Notes under the pieces: model-generated
Told to the model about the DNA's origin: nothing
Databases searched by the model: none
The model's input: the letters and a program-made list of their open reading frames with translations, nothing else
Shown: positions 31,201 through 39,084 of the stretch, piece by piece
How the letters are laid out: the number at the start of each line of letters is the position of its first letter
Position numbering within the stretch: the stretch's first letter is position 1
Source of the DNA: Candidatus Celerinatantimonas neptuna
GTDB lineage: Bacteria > Pseudomonadota > Gammaproteobacteria > Enterobacterales > Celerinatantimonadaceae
Assembly: GCA_911810475.1 (NCBI GenBank)
Contig: OU461276.1
Span: 3,225,501-3,289,500, forward strand
DNA: 64,000 bases
Reading direction: 5' to 3'
Program-made: the position numbers and the translations under genes

Positions 31201-34200
31201 GGCGACAACTTCTCAGGCGACGGTCCGTGCCAAGGCCCATCTGGCAACGTCAACAGCCGGGGCGCTGGCCACATCGGCGGTTGCCGCCCAGGGCCTTTCG
31301 TCTGCGGGCGTATCCACACTGAAAAAAGCGGCCCTCACTCAAGGGCATATGGCCCTGACCCATACATCAGTGCCCCTTCATCATACCGCGGTTTCCATGG
31401 CGAAGGCTCCGTCGGCCATGACCCTGGCACAGAGTCTCAATGCGCACGCCCCGGAAAAAACCATCATGGCCAATGTCAGCGCGCTACAAGGGCATAAAGC
31501 GCTGTTTGTTACGCAAAAACAGGCGAAAACGCCATATCTTATCGAAACCCGCTCGAAATTTATCAATCTGTCACAGTATGTGGGCTCGGATTACTACCTG
31601 AAACAAATTGGCCGGGATAAACCCAGTACCAAACAGCGTCAACTGGGGGACAGCTATGTGGAAACCCGGCTGATTGAAAATCAGATTTTTGAGCTGACCG
31701 GCAAGCATTATCTGGGGCATCAGACCCATGCCAGTGATGAAATCAAAGCGCTGTATAACAATGCGGTGGATGAGCGTAAAGCACTGGACCTTAAAGATGG
31801 CGTGGCGTTAAGTGCCGATGAAATCACCCATCTTAAAAAAAATATTGTCTGGCTGGTGAAAGAGCGGGTCAATGGTCAGAGCGTGCTGGTGCCGCACCTT
31901 TATTTGGCCTCGGCCACCCTCCCGGCCAGCGGGGCGCAGGTCAGTGGTCAGCAGGTGGCCATCACCGCCAATCAGGTTAATAACAGCGGGGCCATTACCG
32001 CCGGGGTTGATTTAACGATCCAGGGGCTCAGTGGGGTGAATAACCAGCATGGGCTGCTGTCTTCCGGCGGGGATTTAACCGTCAAAACCAATGGGACCCT
32101 CAATAACGATAGTGGCACCCTTAAAGGCCAGAGCATTACCCTGGAAGCCAATAATCTGACCAGTGACACGTTGATCACCCGACATCATTATTCACAGGGG
32201 TATGCCGATAGCGCCGAATCCCAGGCCAGCATTACGGCATTAGATAATCTACATATCACCACAACCGGCAACCTGTCATCGGTCGGCAGTCAGATTTCAG
32301 CCGGTGGCAATGTGTCACTGGATGCCGGGGGCGATATTACCCTGGGCTCAACAGCGCTTAGCCACCATTCGGCGGTTTATTTCCATCACGGCCATAATAT
32401 TCGCTCGAGTCTGACCCATGTTCAGTCGTCACTGACCGCCGGTGGGGCGTTAAGCATTCAGTCGGGCCACAACCTGACCCTGACCGGTGCTCATCTTAAA
32501 TCAGGGCTGTCGACCAGCCTGCTGGCTAAAAACAACCTCACGATTCAGGCCGCAGTTGACCAGAGTTACAGCGATTACTTCAAGAAAAAACATCACGGCG
32601 GCATGTTCCATCACTCGAAGACGGTGAGTCGGGTCAGCTCCAGTACCACGGCCCATAACACCACCGTTCAAAGTGGCGGCAACCTGACACTGAGCGCCGG
32701 CAACAGCGCAACACTGGCAGGTATCACCGGTCTCTCGAAAAAGAATTTAACGCTCAAAGCGGCCCATGATATTCAGATAACATCGTTGCAGAACCATCAT
32801 ACCCTGCACCTGAAACGCAGCAGCAGTGGGACGTTCAGCACCTCGAAAAAAACCGAGGATGAATCATCGACCACCACCCATGCCAGCAGCCTGAGCGCGG
32901 GGGATAACCTCAATATCAAGACGCAGGCCGGCTCGCTGACACTGACCGCCGTCAATCTGAAAAGTGGCGCTCAGACAACGTTGTCGACCCCGAAAGGCAT
33001 TCTGGCGCTGAACGCCAATACCGATGAAGACTATCAGCAGAAGAGCAAACACAGTAATAGCACCGTCTGGCAAGGAACTGAGAATAAAGGCCATATGGTC
33101 ACCACCGTCAAAGGCGTGACCATGACCGCCGGGGGAGGCATAACCCTCAACGCCGGCAAGGGCGTGGTGGTGCAGTATAAGAAAACCGGTTCACTGGATG
33201 CATCCTTGAATGAACTGGCAAAAACACCGGGCATGAGCTGGGTCAGTACCCTGCGGAATAACCCGAAATATGCCAAAAAAGTCGACTGGCAGGGAAAAGT
33301 TGAAAAATCGAAGCATTGGGCGCAGAAATCTTCAGGATTAACCGGGGTTGGAGCCTCAGTCATTCAGTTGGCTGGTTCGGCAATGGGGTTCCCTCCGGAA
33401 GTCTCCAAGGCCGTTGTATCCCTGATTAATAATCACGGGAATATAAAACATACAGTGAAAGACCTGTCTAATAATATGTCACTGAAAGGCATGGTTGCTT
33501 CTGCCGCTTCGCAGGCCCTGACTGATTTTGTATCCGCATATTTTGATGTTCCGGATAGTTCGGAAATTGCATCTCAGACCGCTAGCCAAACGTTGTCTGC
33601 AGAGTTTCAACAGGCGGCAGAGAGCCATTTAATTAAAGCGGCGAGTTCAACAGTAGCCAATGCCACCATTGCGGGGAAAAGTCTGAAAGAAACCGCGTCT
33701 CATGCCCTTCGTAATGCAGCTATCAGCACAGTGACCGGCGTTGTGGCGAACGAGCTCAACCAGTATGCACTGGCCCATCATCAGGCGATTAAGGCAGGTG
33801 ACGGTGAACTGAAGAAATTAGGGACTGAGCTGGAACAGTCTGCGGAGCAGAATCTGGTGCATGCGGTGGTGGCAACCGGTGTCAATGCGACCGTGGGGGG
33901 TAAGTCGCTAAAATCGGCAGCGACCCAAGCCCTCCGGCAAAGCGTGCTGACCACAGCGGGTCAGGTTCTGTCAGAGCAAATTGGTGATTATGCGCTCACG
34001 CATCACATTAAAGAAGGCGATATTCGCAAAGTGCTGGCTCATGCGCTGGCCAGCTGTGCCGTAGCCGCTGCGGGCTCGAAATCCTGTGTAGCCAGTGCGA
34101 TTGGAGCTGGCGTCAGTGAACTGACGGCCAAAACGGTTGGAGAAAACAAGTCACTAGCGGATCAGCATACGAAGGCCAATGTCCAGGCGCTGATTGCCGG

Positions 34201-35317
34201 GGTGGCGGATGTGCTGGTGCAGGGCCGCAAAGCGCAGGTGAACGATGCGGCGGGTGCCGCGAAGACGGTGTATCAATATAACTACCTAAAACATAAAGAC
34301 CTGGTGAAAGCGATTGCGGCTCAACGAGCGTACAACCATTGTACATTGGGGCATGCCCATTGCTCCGTTAAGCAGCTGACAGCGCTTCACAACATATTAA
34401 ACAGCTACCGCAAGAAATCCCTGCAAAATAGCCAATGGGTGCAGTCAGTCTGTAAAGCCGATAGCGGCAGTGCGGCCTGCCAAAAGGGTATCCAGGACTT
34501 AAATAGTTATGCAGCGGATGTGAAGCATTTTGACGCGCAGCCCAAAGGTCCTGCGATGCTAGCGGCATCGCCGTATCGATATAACACCCGACAAGCTCTG
34601 GGTTTTGATGATTTGGCGTTACAGAAGGCCTTTAAAACGGGGCTGGCCGCAGGTGATAGTCCGAAACAGATTGTTGAGCATTACCAGTCCCAGGTCGCGC
34701 TGCGTAAAAAAGAAGTGGATACAGGCGTTAATCTCGCTTTCACTGCTACGGATTTATTGGGTGGTGCCGGTGAAGTAGTTTCAGTTTTTTCTAAAGCGGG
34801 GAAAATTGCTGAAGAGACTGATAGTGTGCTAACAGAAGGGGCCGTTGCACGGAATGCTCTATCTGAGGATGTAAAAGTCAATCGCGATACCGGGCTGGAA
34901 TTAAATCCAAAAACAGGAAAATGGGAGCACTCAGGGGAAAATGCTGATATAACAGCGAGTGAGGGTTCGATTGATAAAGGACTGACTCAAGAGCTGAGTG
35001 AAGATGGTCTTGGGGATGTTACAGGACTTACTTCTAGCAAGGTTAAGGACTATTTATCAAATGTGGAAGATGTGCCGCGCGAACAACTTGTTAAAGACTT
35101 GCAGTCTATGGGACTAAAAGTTAAAGGGCAAAGTCCTGATGGACGTTTCATGGAGTTCGTTGATAAGGAAGGAAATGTACGAGTTAAAATTCACCCATCT
35201 GATAAAGTGACCAAGTACAACCATCTACATGTTTACGATAAGGAAAGCAATCCATTAAACAGTAGTTTAAATAAGGTGGATCGAAAGTCTCCTGAAGCTC
35301 ATATAAAAATTCAGTAG
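28241..35317 (+). CDS. TpsA/CdiA-like effector, C-terminal part with toxin domain (frameshifted)
   Basis: 2,358 residues, continuation of the upstream frame. In order: FHA-1 repeats (to about residue 760); a non-repeat region with PYLIETRSKFINLSQYVGSDYY, LGDSYVETRLIENQIFELTG and KNIVWLVKERVNGQSVLVP, typical of CdiA between FHA blocks; FHA-2 repeats; a DUF637-like region (VDWQGKVEKSKHWAQKSSGLTGVG); repeated HALRNA/QALRQS helices; then a type A pretoxin (KTVYQYNYLKHKDLVKAI to KQIVEHYQSQ) without the VENN motif. The linker ELNPKTGKWEHSGENADI leads into the toxin (about the last 95 residues: SKVKDYLSNVEDVPREQLVK ... YNHLHVYDKESNPL ... KSPEAHIKI). The HLHVYD/SPEAHI ending recalls a polymorphic-toxin class seen in Rhs proteins (possibly type 24); catalysis unknown. 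Base composition drops from GC-rich to AT-rich near 34700. Confidence 0.85.
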   Translation: MSNSGTVQAVKTLSLSGVKTGSASGLLTNTATGQLKAGAVSLASQGIRNAGLIGAVSGLLSLQDSQDMTNSGQLLANADSALTIGGKLDNSGLIDTRKSLTLSTGKALNNAGQLISLGTAHVQVGQGFTNQQKARLSAGTLQLQAASLSNEGTVQTGRGALQLTSTKGLTNQGTVSGGGDVTVTLAGDLQNSGTLQSTKILQVVNAHQGAIGALTNMQSGQMKAAQLDMNVASLSNAGVLGGTRMLQLRDRQDLTNSGQLLSSGSATLQVGGTVTNQGVIHARDALQLSGANGAASGALSNQSSASMTGGSVRVNASSVTNAGQLGSATGNTTVSSAATLTNSGQLLSQQDLTLALPKGLTNTGTLAAQGTLTVHGLTAKQAGGALSNGAKASIKAGQMDAHVSSLSNAGVLGATQGALTLRVQHNLSNSGQLAGNADVTLALGGTLTNSGTLTSLGQLALGGLGAGGGAGGLINQRGASLKAHALSLATQTLTNAGLIGASQGTLALTLGQDVDNSGTLASNGDLTVTSDHLLTNAGTLVSAKTLTVRNATSKGKGQLINASGGQLRAGGLSVADAAFSNHGAIQVGGLGGQWAEQGDWVNDGQITASGALVIGADGQIANQGSGAVQSAALLQLQGASGSNAGAVSNTVNGLLSGASGVAIAAASLTNAGQLGSASGAVTTALTGNLTNTGLLYGGTNLALRLDGDAVNNQGDMLAQQSLTLRGLSAANAASLVNENSGMMEAVAGDVGIASTTLSNSLGSTVKVTTTKTTRHWHSGAKNYTTVTTTQHASNIGNVSHLLAGGNMTLTGQTILNRYGEIAANGDVTIHAAEMTNVSQSLMQTQRTTGYEAFSRYHSGGGGEHSSASNHMGYTDIWTVGLPTRTTKKALTPVYGSISAGKTLTVNVTGTFNNVGTRQGAAAQSLSADAQKVAKKASVQTIAAGVSQSNSLSAAHPTVATSGAVHVVASSADKQDTQALQAVRSTSVATTSQATVRAKAHLATSTAGALATSAVAAQGLSSAGVSTLKKAALTQGHMALTHTSVPLHHTAVSMAKAPSAMTLAQSLNAHAPEKTIMANVSALQGHKALFVTQKQAKTPYLIETRSKFINLSQYVGSDYYLKQIGRDKPSTKQRQLGDSYVETRLIENQIFELTGKHYLGHQTHASDEIKALYNNAVDERKALDLKDGVALSADEITHLKKNIVWLVKERVNGQSVLVPHLYLASATLPASGAQVSGQQVAITANQVNNSGAITAGVDLTIQGLSGVNNQHGLLSSGGDLTVKTNGTLNNDSGTLKGQSITLEANNLTSDTLITRHHYSQGYADSAESQASITALDNLHITTTGNLSSVGSQISAGGNVSLDAGGDITLGSTALSHHSAVYFHHGHNIRSSLTHVQSSLTAGGALSIQSGHNLTLTGAHLKSGLSTSLLAKNNLTIQAAVDQSYSDYFKKKHHGGMFHHSKTVSRVSSSTTAHNTTVQSGGNLTLSAGNSATLAGITGLSKKNLTLKAAHDIQITSLQNHHTLHLKRSSSGTFSTSKKTEDESSTTTHASSLSAGDNLNIKTQAGSLTLTAVNLKSGAQTTLSTPKGILALNANTDEDYQQKSKHSNSTVWQGTENKGHMVTTVKGVTMTAGGGITLNAGKGVVVQYKKTGSLDASLNELAKTPGMSWVSTLRNNPKYAKKVDWQGKVEKSKHWAQKSSGLTGVGASVIQLAGSAMGFPPEVSKAVVSLINNHGNIKHTVKDLSNNMSLKGMVASAASQALTDFVSAYFDVPDSSEIASQTASQTLSAEFQQAAESHLIKAASSTVANATIAGKSLKETASHALRNAAISTVTGVVANELNQYALAHHQAIKAGDGELKKLGTELEQSAEQNLVHAVVATGVNATVGGKSLKSAATQALRQSVLTTAGQVLSEQIGDYALTHHIKEGDIRKVLAHALASCAVAAAGSKSCVASAIGAGVSELTAKTVGENKSLADQHTKANVQALIAGVADVLVQGRKAQVNDAAGAAKTVYQYNYLKHKDLVKAIAAQRAYNHCTLGHAHCSVKQLTALHNILNSYRKKSLQNSQWVQSVCKADSGSAACQKGIQDLNSYAADVKHFDAQPKGPAMLAASPYRYNTRQALGFDDLALQKAFKTGLAAGDSPKQIVEHYQSQVALRKKEVDTGVNLAFTATDLLGGAGEVVSVFSKAGKIAEETDSVLTEGAVARNALSEDVKVNRDTGLELNPKTGKWEHSGENADITASEGSIDKGLTQELSEDGLGDVTGLTSSKVKDYLSNVEDVPREQLVKDLQSMGLKVKGQSPDGRFMEFVDKEGNVRVKIHPSDKVTKYNHLHVYDKESNPLNSSLNKVDRKSPEAHIKIQ
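34206..34695 (+). repeat. Type A pretoxin direct repeat, copy in the full-length effector
   Basis: About 490 bases nearly identical to 35976-36465 (offset 1,770). It encodes the pretoxin from VLVQGRKAQVNDAAG to EHYQSQ. Confidence 0.85.
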
Positions 35318-35325
35318 GTGAGTTT

Positions 35326-35709
35326 ATGATAATTATTAATAAAACAGAGCTAGGAAAACTGTCATTTCCGGATTTTACAGTTACTCAAATGGTAATTAAT
35401 CTAGATAAAAAAGTATCGGAGATATTTACAGATGGGGCAGTAATAGATGATGACGCGGGATTGATAGAACTAGATAGTGGAAAGTTAGTCATAAAACATT
35501 GGCAGGAGATTAGTATTAGAGAGTATCAAGCAGATATCTCTAGTTGGGTTGGCATCGAATTACTGCAAGCTGATAAGCTAAAAGATATATGCGAAGAGGT
35601 ATTTGATGATGATATCGTTCTTCGTGGATTTGGTTATCAGTCAGGATTATGGCTCGAATATAAATTTATCAAGCCTGAAATTATGTATGCTGAATTTGAT
35701 AAAAAATAA
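35326..35709 (+). CDS. Presumed immunity protein for the main CdiA-CT toxin (copy 1)
   Basis: 127 acidic residues starting MIIINKTELGKLSFPDFTVT; no signal peptide, no family I recognise. It begins 8 bases after the effector stop, with AGGTGAG as ribosome site. Its position, size and acidity, and its co-duplication with the same toxin at 47608, identify it as the cognate immunity protein. It would act in the cytoplasm against toxin delivered by neighbouring siblings. Confidence 0.75.
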   Translation: MIIINKTELGKLSFPDFTVTQMVINLDKKVSEIFTDGAVIDDDAGLIELDSGKLVIKHWQEISIREYQADISSWVGIELLQADKLKDICEEVFDDDIVLRGFGYQSGLWLEYKFIKPEIMYAEFDKK

Positions 35710-35848
35710 GAAAAGGAATCGGTTTAAACAGGAGACTGTTCATAATTCTGTGTCACGCTTATCCTCACAAATCCAGATGCTTATTCAGCCGGTCTGGAAA
35801 ATGGATGCTCAATTGAGACAGCGTTAAATTCCAAGGTGTTTAATTAAT

Positions 35849-35926
35849 AATTTAGGCCATCCAAGAACAATTTAAGACATCCACCAAATGAACCCAGTGA
35901 TGACAAGGGTTCATGATGTTTTCTTT
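35849..35926 (+). repeat. Hairpin repeat, copy 1
   Basis: A partial start (AATTTAGGCCATCCA) is followed by a complete unit with ATGAACCC (35888-35895) pairing GGGTTCAT (35907-35914), then GATGTTTTCTTTTT. It resembles an intrinsic terminator for the effector-immunity operon. Confidence 0.75.
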
Positions 35927-36007
35927 TTAATCCTTCGAATAAAACAGCTTATTTAAGCTGCCTATCTGTATATAGCCGACGTGCTGGTGTAGGGCTGCAA
36001 AGCCCAG

Positions 36008-37087
36008 GTGAACGATGCGGCGGGTGCAGCGAAGACGGTGTATCAATATAACTACCTGAAACATAAAGACCTGGTGAAAGCGATTGCGGCTCAACGAGCC
36101 TACAACCATTGTACATGGGGGCATGCCCATTGCTCCGTTAAGCAGCTGACAGCGCTTCACAACACATTAAACGGCTACCGCAAGAAATCCCTGCAAAATA
36201 GCCAATGGGTGCAGTCAGTCTGTAAAGCCGATAGCGGCAGTGCGGCCTGCCAAAGGGGTATCCAGGACTTAAATAGTTATGCAGCGGATGTGAAGCATTT
36301 TGACGCGCAGCCCAAAGGTCCTGCGATGCTAGCGGCATCGCCGTATCGATATAACACCCGACAAGCTCTGGGTTTTGATGATTTGGCGTTACAGAAGGCC
36401 TTTAAAACGGGGCTGGCCGCAGGTGATAGTCCGAAACAGATTGTTGAGCATTACCAGTCGCAGTTGGCAGAGCATAATGAACTGGTGAATACAGGTGTTA
36501 ATGTGGTTTTGGCGGTGGTGGCGCCTGAAGCTTCTGAAGGGGAGGAAGCTGCTGAGAGTGCGGTCACTGAAGAGGCAGGTGTATGGCCTGATGATGTAAA
36601 CGTTAATCGCAATGCAGGGCTGGAATTAAATCCAAAAACAGGAAAATGGGAGCACTCAGGGGAAAATGCTGATATAACAGCGAGTGAGGGTTCGATTGAT
36701 AAAGGACTGACTCAAGAGCTGAGTGAAGATGGTCTTGGGGATGTTACAGATAGTACAGTCCAAGCCAATAAAGCTGCGGGCGATGCCGCGAGAGATGCAA
36801 TTGCAGCTAGAACCGGTGGCGTCATTGAGCAAAACTTCCGAGTGCCCGGAGGCCTTCGTAGAGTTGATGTCTTAGATGGCACTACAGCCATAGAGTCTAA
36901 GGTTGGTAGAACTGGCTTGACCAAGCGGGTACGTCAAGAACTAGCCCGTGATGTGAAAATGCTTAGATCTGGTCAGGTAGACCGTGTTCAGTGGGAGTTT
37001 TCTCGTAGTGGCGTTACTGGCAAGAGTGGTCCTACTGGTCCTCTGAGACAAAAACTAGAAAAATTTGGCATCGATATAGTTGAGTAG
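36008..37087 (+). CDS. Orphan CdiA-CT module (type A) with PD-(D/E)xK-like nuclease
   Basis: 359 codons from a GTG; not a normal gene but a displaced effector tail. It repeats the type A pretoxin (near-identical to 34238-34695) and the ELNPKTGKWEHSGENADI linker, then switches to a new tail: AARTGGVIEQNFRVPGGLRR, VDVLDGTTAIESKVG, RVRQELARDVKML. The D...ExK arrangement (Asp in RRVDVL, then ESK) fits a PD-(D/E)xK-fold nuclease. Homology to the main effector starts at about 35976, but the codon matching CAG at 34220 is TAG at 35990, so translation cannot enter from further upstream. No clear ribosome site. Probably silent unless recombined into the effector gene. Confidence 0.72.
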   Translation: MNDAAGAAKTVYQYNYLKHKDLVKAIAAQRAYNHCTWGHAHCSVKQLTALHNTLNGYRKKSLQNSQWVQSVCKADSGSAACQRGIQDLNSYAADVKHFDAQPKGPAMLAASPYRYNTRQALGFDDLALQKAFKTGLAAGDSPKQIVEHYQSQLAEHNELVNTGVNVVLAVVAPEASEGEEAAESAVTEEAGVWPDDVNVNRNAGLELNPKTGKWEHSGENADITASEGSIDKGLTQELSEDGLGDVTDSTVQANKAAGDAARDAIAARTGGVIEQNFRVPGGLRRVDVLDGTTAIESKVGRTGLTKRVRQELARDVKMLRSGQVDRVQWEFSRSGVTGKSGPTGPLRQKLEKFGIDIVE

Positions 37088-37089
37088 TT

Positions 37090-37704
37090 ATGAAATTTAA
37101 TGATTTTGCAGTTGCCTTGGCCGAGCGGATGTCTGGGCCATTGGAGGTTTTAGGTTTTAAAAGAGTTTCAGATGATTTGTTTGTTCGCTTTAATGAAACT
37201 CATGAAATAAATGTTATTTCGGTTCAGAAGCATAGTTCTGAACCGAGTGTTTGTTTGAACTTTGGCGTTCATTATGACTTTATGCCAAAAATTGGTTCAA
37301 CTGAATTACCCAGTGAAGGAGAAGTAGAGTTACCAGATTGTGAGGTTAAGGTTCGTATAACGCCTGATCTTTCTCAAAAAGATCATTGGTGGCCAATAAG
37401 CTCAGACTCAGTTGATGAAATTGTTGCTTTGACTGAGAGCAGAATTGAAGGCTTTTTTAATCGTTATAATATCAACGGAGACATATCTTCAATTGTCGTA
37501 GATGATTTGAATGATGGTCTTCCTGATGTTTTTGCTTCATTAACAAAAGTAAGATTATGCTTAGTTTTAGCGAGAATACAGGAAACACTTAGTAATACTG
37601 AAGCTGCTGTGGCGTTCGCCAAATACGGAATAAAAGCAGCTGGAATGGCTGTTGGACCTAAGAAAATGCTCAAAGAGGTTCTAAAAAGAGTAGAACAAAA
37701 TTAG
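37090..37704 (+). CDS. Immunity protein candidate (DUF4304-like) for the PD-(D/E)xK toxin
   Basis: 204 residues, cytoplasmic. The N-terminal half (LEVLGFKRVSDDLFVRFNETHEINVISVQKHSS ... VCLNFGVHYDF) follows the DUF4304 pattern known among immunity proteins. It starts 2 bases after the toxin stop, the usual toxin-immunity spacing. The C-terminal 60 residues are helical and unfamiliar. Confidence 0.68.
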   Translation: MKFNDFAVALAERMSGPLEVLGFKRVSDDLFVRFNETHEINVISVQKHSSEPSVCLNFGVHYDFMPKIGSTELPSEGEVELPDCEVKVRITPDLSQKDHWWPISSDSVDEIVALTESRIEGFFNRYNINGDISSIVVDDLNDGLPDVFASLTKVRLCLVLARIQETLSNTEAAVAFAKYGIKAAGMAVGPKKMLKEVLKRVEQN

Positions 37705-37730
37705 TTTTTCTGATAATAATTCAAACAATA

Positions 37731-37788
37731 AGTTAGGCCATCCACCCAATGAGCCCAGTTATATTAAGGGTTCATGGTTTTCTTTTGT
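37731..37788 (+). repeat. Hairpin repeat, copy 2
   Basis: Begins GTTAGGCCATCCACCC; ATGAGCCC (37749-37756) pairs GGGTTCAT (37768-37775), then GGTTTTCTTTTG. Confidence 0.75.
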
Positions 37789-37839
37789 TAATTCTTCGAA
37801 CCAAACAGCCATTTAGTTTTTATTTCCGAACACAATACG

Positions 37840-38286
37840 AAAGCCTGCCAGTCAGGGGATAAACAGGCGTGTGCGCAGAAGACAAAAGAGCTGGTTGCGT
37901 ATGAAAAAGCGGTTGATGAAGAAGATATTGATGCTGAATATCCACAATATAACCTGGGGGGATATAGCCTTTTAGGCATCGATAAAGCACTGGGCAAGCA
38001 GCTGACGTCGGTATCCAACATAGGAAAAGACGCGACAGGCGTAGTGAAGAATTTTGTCCTGAAGCGGAATAGTCGTCAGGGGGCTGTTAAATCAGTCGGT
38101 GAAGTGATTGGTGCAACAGCAGGCGCGGCTGCTGTTGTGGGGGGATGTATTGCCACGGCGGGAATTCCCTGTTTGATAGCCGGCGTGGCCGGTGGGCTTG
38201 GGGCCGCCAATAGTGCGAACCATCTTTATGGGGATGGTCAGCAGGCCTTGACGGGTAACATTCAATTCAGGCCATCCACCCAATGA
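37840..38286 (+). pseudogene. Truncated type B CdiA-CT module (no toxin)
   Basis: Encodes the type B pretoxin from KACQSGDKQACAQKTKEL through GGCIATAGIPCLIAG to NHLYGDGQQALTGN, then runs straight into hairpin repeat copy 3 and stops. The usual ATG at the module start has been lost (CGAAAGCC instead of CCCTGATGAAAGCC). It has its own drift (GEVIGATAGAAAVV replacing LDTGGAVLAGAAVV). Its 3' breakpoint falls exactly on the repeat start. Confidence 0.75.
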
Positions 38287-38318
38287 GCCCAGTTATACCA
38301 AGGGTTCATTATTTTTAC
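38264..38318 (+). repeat. Hairpin repeat, copy 3 (at a gene breakpoint)
   Basis: AATTCAGGCCATCCACCC fused to the truncated pretoxin; stem ATGAGCCC/GGGTTCAT at 38283-38290 and 38302-38309. Confidence 0.75.
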
Positions 38319-38709
38319 TTCAGAATAATCCATTAAACCAAGCAAACAATTTAGTCCACCAACCGCATGACTCCATCATGAACTCAAATATTCCTTTTTT
38401 GAATGCTTGTTTTACGAGAAGGCCTGTTCATATTGGGATTGTTGAATGGGTGGCTTATCTTATTCTCCAGGCGGTGCAAAAAAACTGCGCTGTCTTCCGT
38501 TTCGCCCTTATCTGTCTGCCAGTTACCAGCACGAGTTGGTGTTGGTACCCTGGTAAGCTATCACCGGGGAGACTTCGGGTTCCCCTTACATCATTTAGTT
38601 GCAAGAGGCGGCTATGAGGCTGATGCCGCACGGCAACGAGAGCAGCTAAAAAAGGGTGGTTATATATATCACTAAGTGCTATGGTTTGACGGTGAGAACA
38701 AGGGCGAAA
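38287..38709. other. Repeat-rich spacer before the toxin-antitoxin pair
   Basis: Holds the end of repeat copy 3 and one copy of a second, longer repeat (38348-38455). A frame of 90 codons (38403-38675, ending GGYEADAARQREQLKKGGYIYH) overlaps both; the last 40 residues read like a protein tail, but I cannot identify it. It may be the relic of another module. Confidence 0.4.
38348..38455 (+). repeat. Second repeat family (R2), copy 1
   Basis: About 108 bases: a hairpin-repeat-like head (AATTTAGTCCACC), then CATGAACTCAAATATTCC, TTTTTTGAATGCTT and GTTCATATTGGG. Similar copies lie at 44100 and 44370. Confidence 0.65.
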
Positions 38710-39084
38710 ATGCGGATATTTAAAAACAAGGCGTTCTGCAAGTGGGCGGCAAGGGAAGGTCTGGATGATGACGCCTTGCGGGCTGCGGTTGATGAAATGG
38801 AGAGTGGCCTGATTGATGCTGATTTGGGTGGCCATGTGGTGAAAAAGCGCGTGGCTGTCGGTGGCCGAGGCAAAAGCGGTGGGGTAAGAACTCTATTGGC
38901 GTATAAAGTCTGTGATAAGGCGTTCTTTGTTTACGGTTTCGCCAAAAACGCACGCGCCAATATCAGTGCCAATGAGCTGAAAGCCTTGAAGCACTTGGCG
39001 AAAGAGTTATTGGGGTACAGTGATAAAGCATTAACAGGAGCCATCAAGTATGGCGCGTTAGTCGAGGTAGAAAAAGATGGATAA
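38710..39084 (+). CDS. RelE/HigB-type toxin
   Basis: 124 basic residues starting MRIFKNKAFCKWAAREGLDD. The core VVKKRVAVGGRGKSGGVRTLLAYK followed by AFFVYGFAKNARANIS is the signature of the RelE/HigB-2-like mRNA interferase family. The frame is open to 38656, but AAGGGCG before the ATG at 38710 supports this start. It overlaps the downstream antitoxin gene by 8 bases. The toxin-first order matches higBA. Confidence 0.85.
   Translation: MRIFKNKAFCKWAAREGLDDDALRAAVDEMESGLIDADLGGHVVKKRVAVGGRGKSGGVRTLLAYKVCDKAFFVYGFAKNARANISANELKALKHLAKELLGYSDKALTGAIKYGALVEVEKDG

Larger units (their letters stand above)
34905..35971 (+). repeat. 1.07-kb duplication, copy 1 (toxin tail, immunity gene, downstream repeat)
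   Basis: Nearly identical to 47187-48252 (offset 12,282 over most of its length; only scattered single-base differences, e.g. 35009/47291 and 35827/48109). It covers the linker, the toxin, the immunity gene and the first hairpin repeat. Confidence 0.9.

Noticed and set aside
30565-31322. Plus-strand frames of 75 and 121 codons inside the effector
   Set aside because: They are out-of-phase readings of the effector gene (Arg/Pro-rich nonsense).
35603-35827. Frame overlapping the end of the immunity gene (also at 47885)
   Set aside because: It overlaps the immunity coding sequence in another phase and is duplicated only because the segment is. The tract GGAGACTGTTCATAATTC inside it recalls an insertion-sequence end, but I could not support that.
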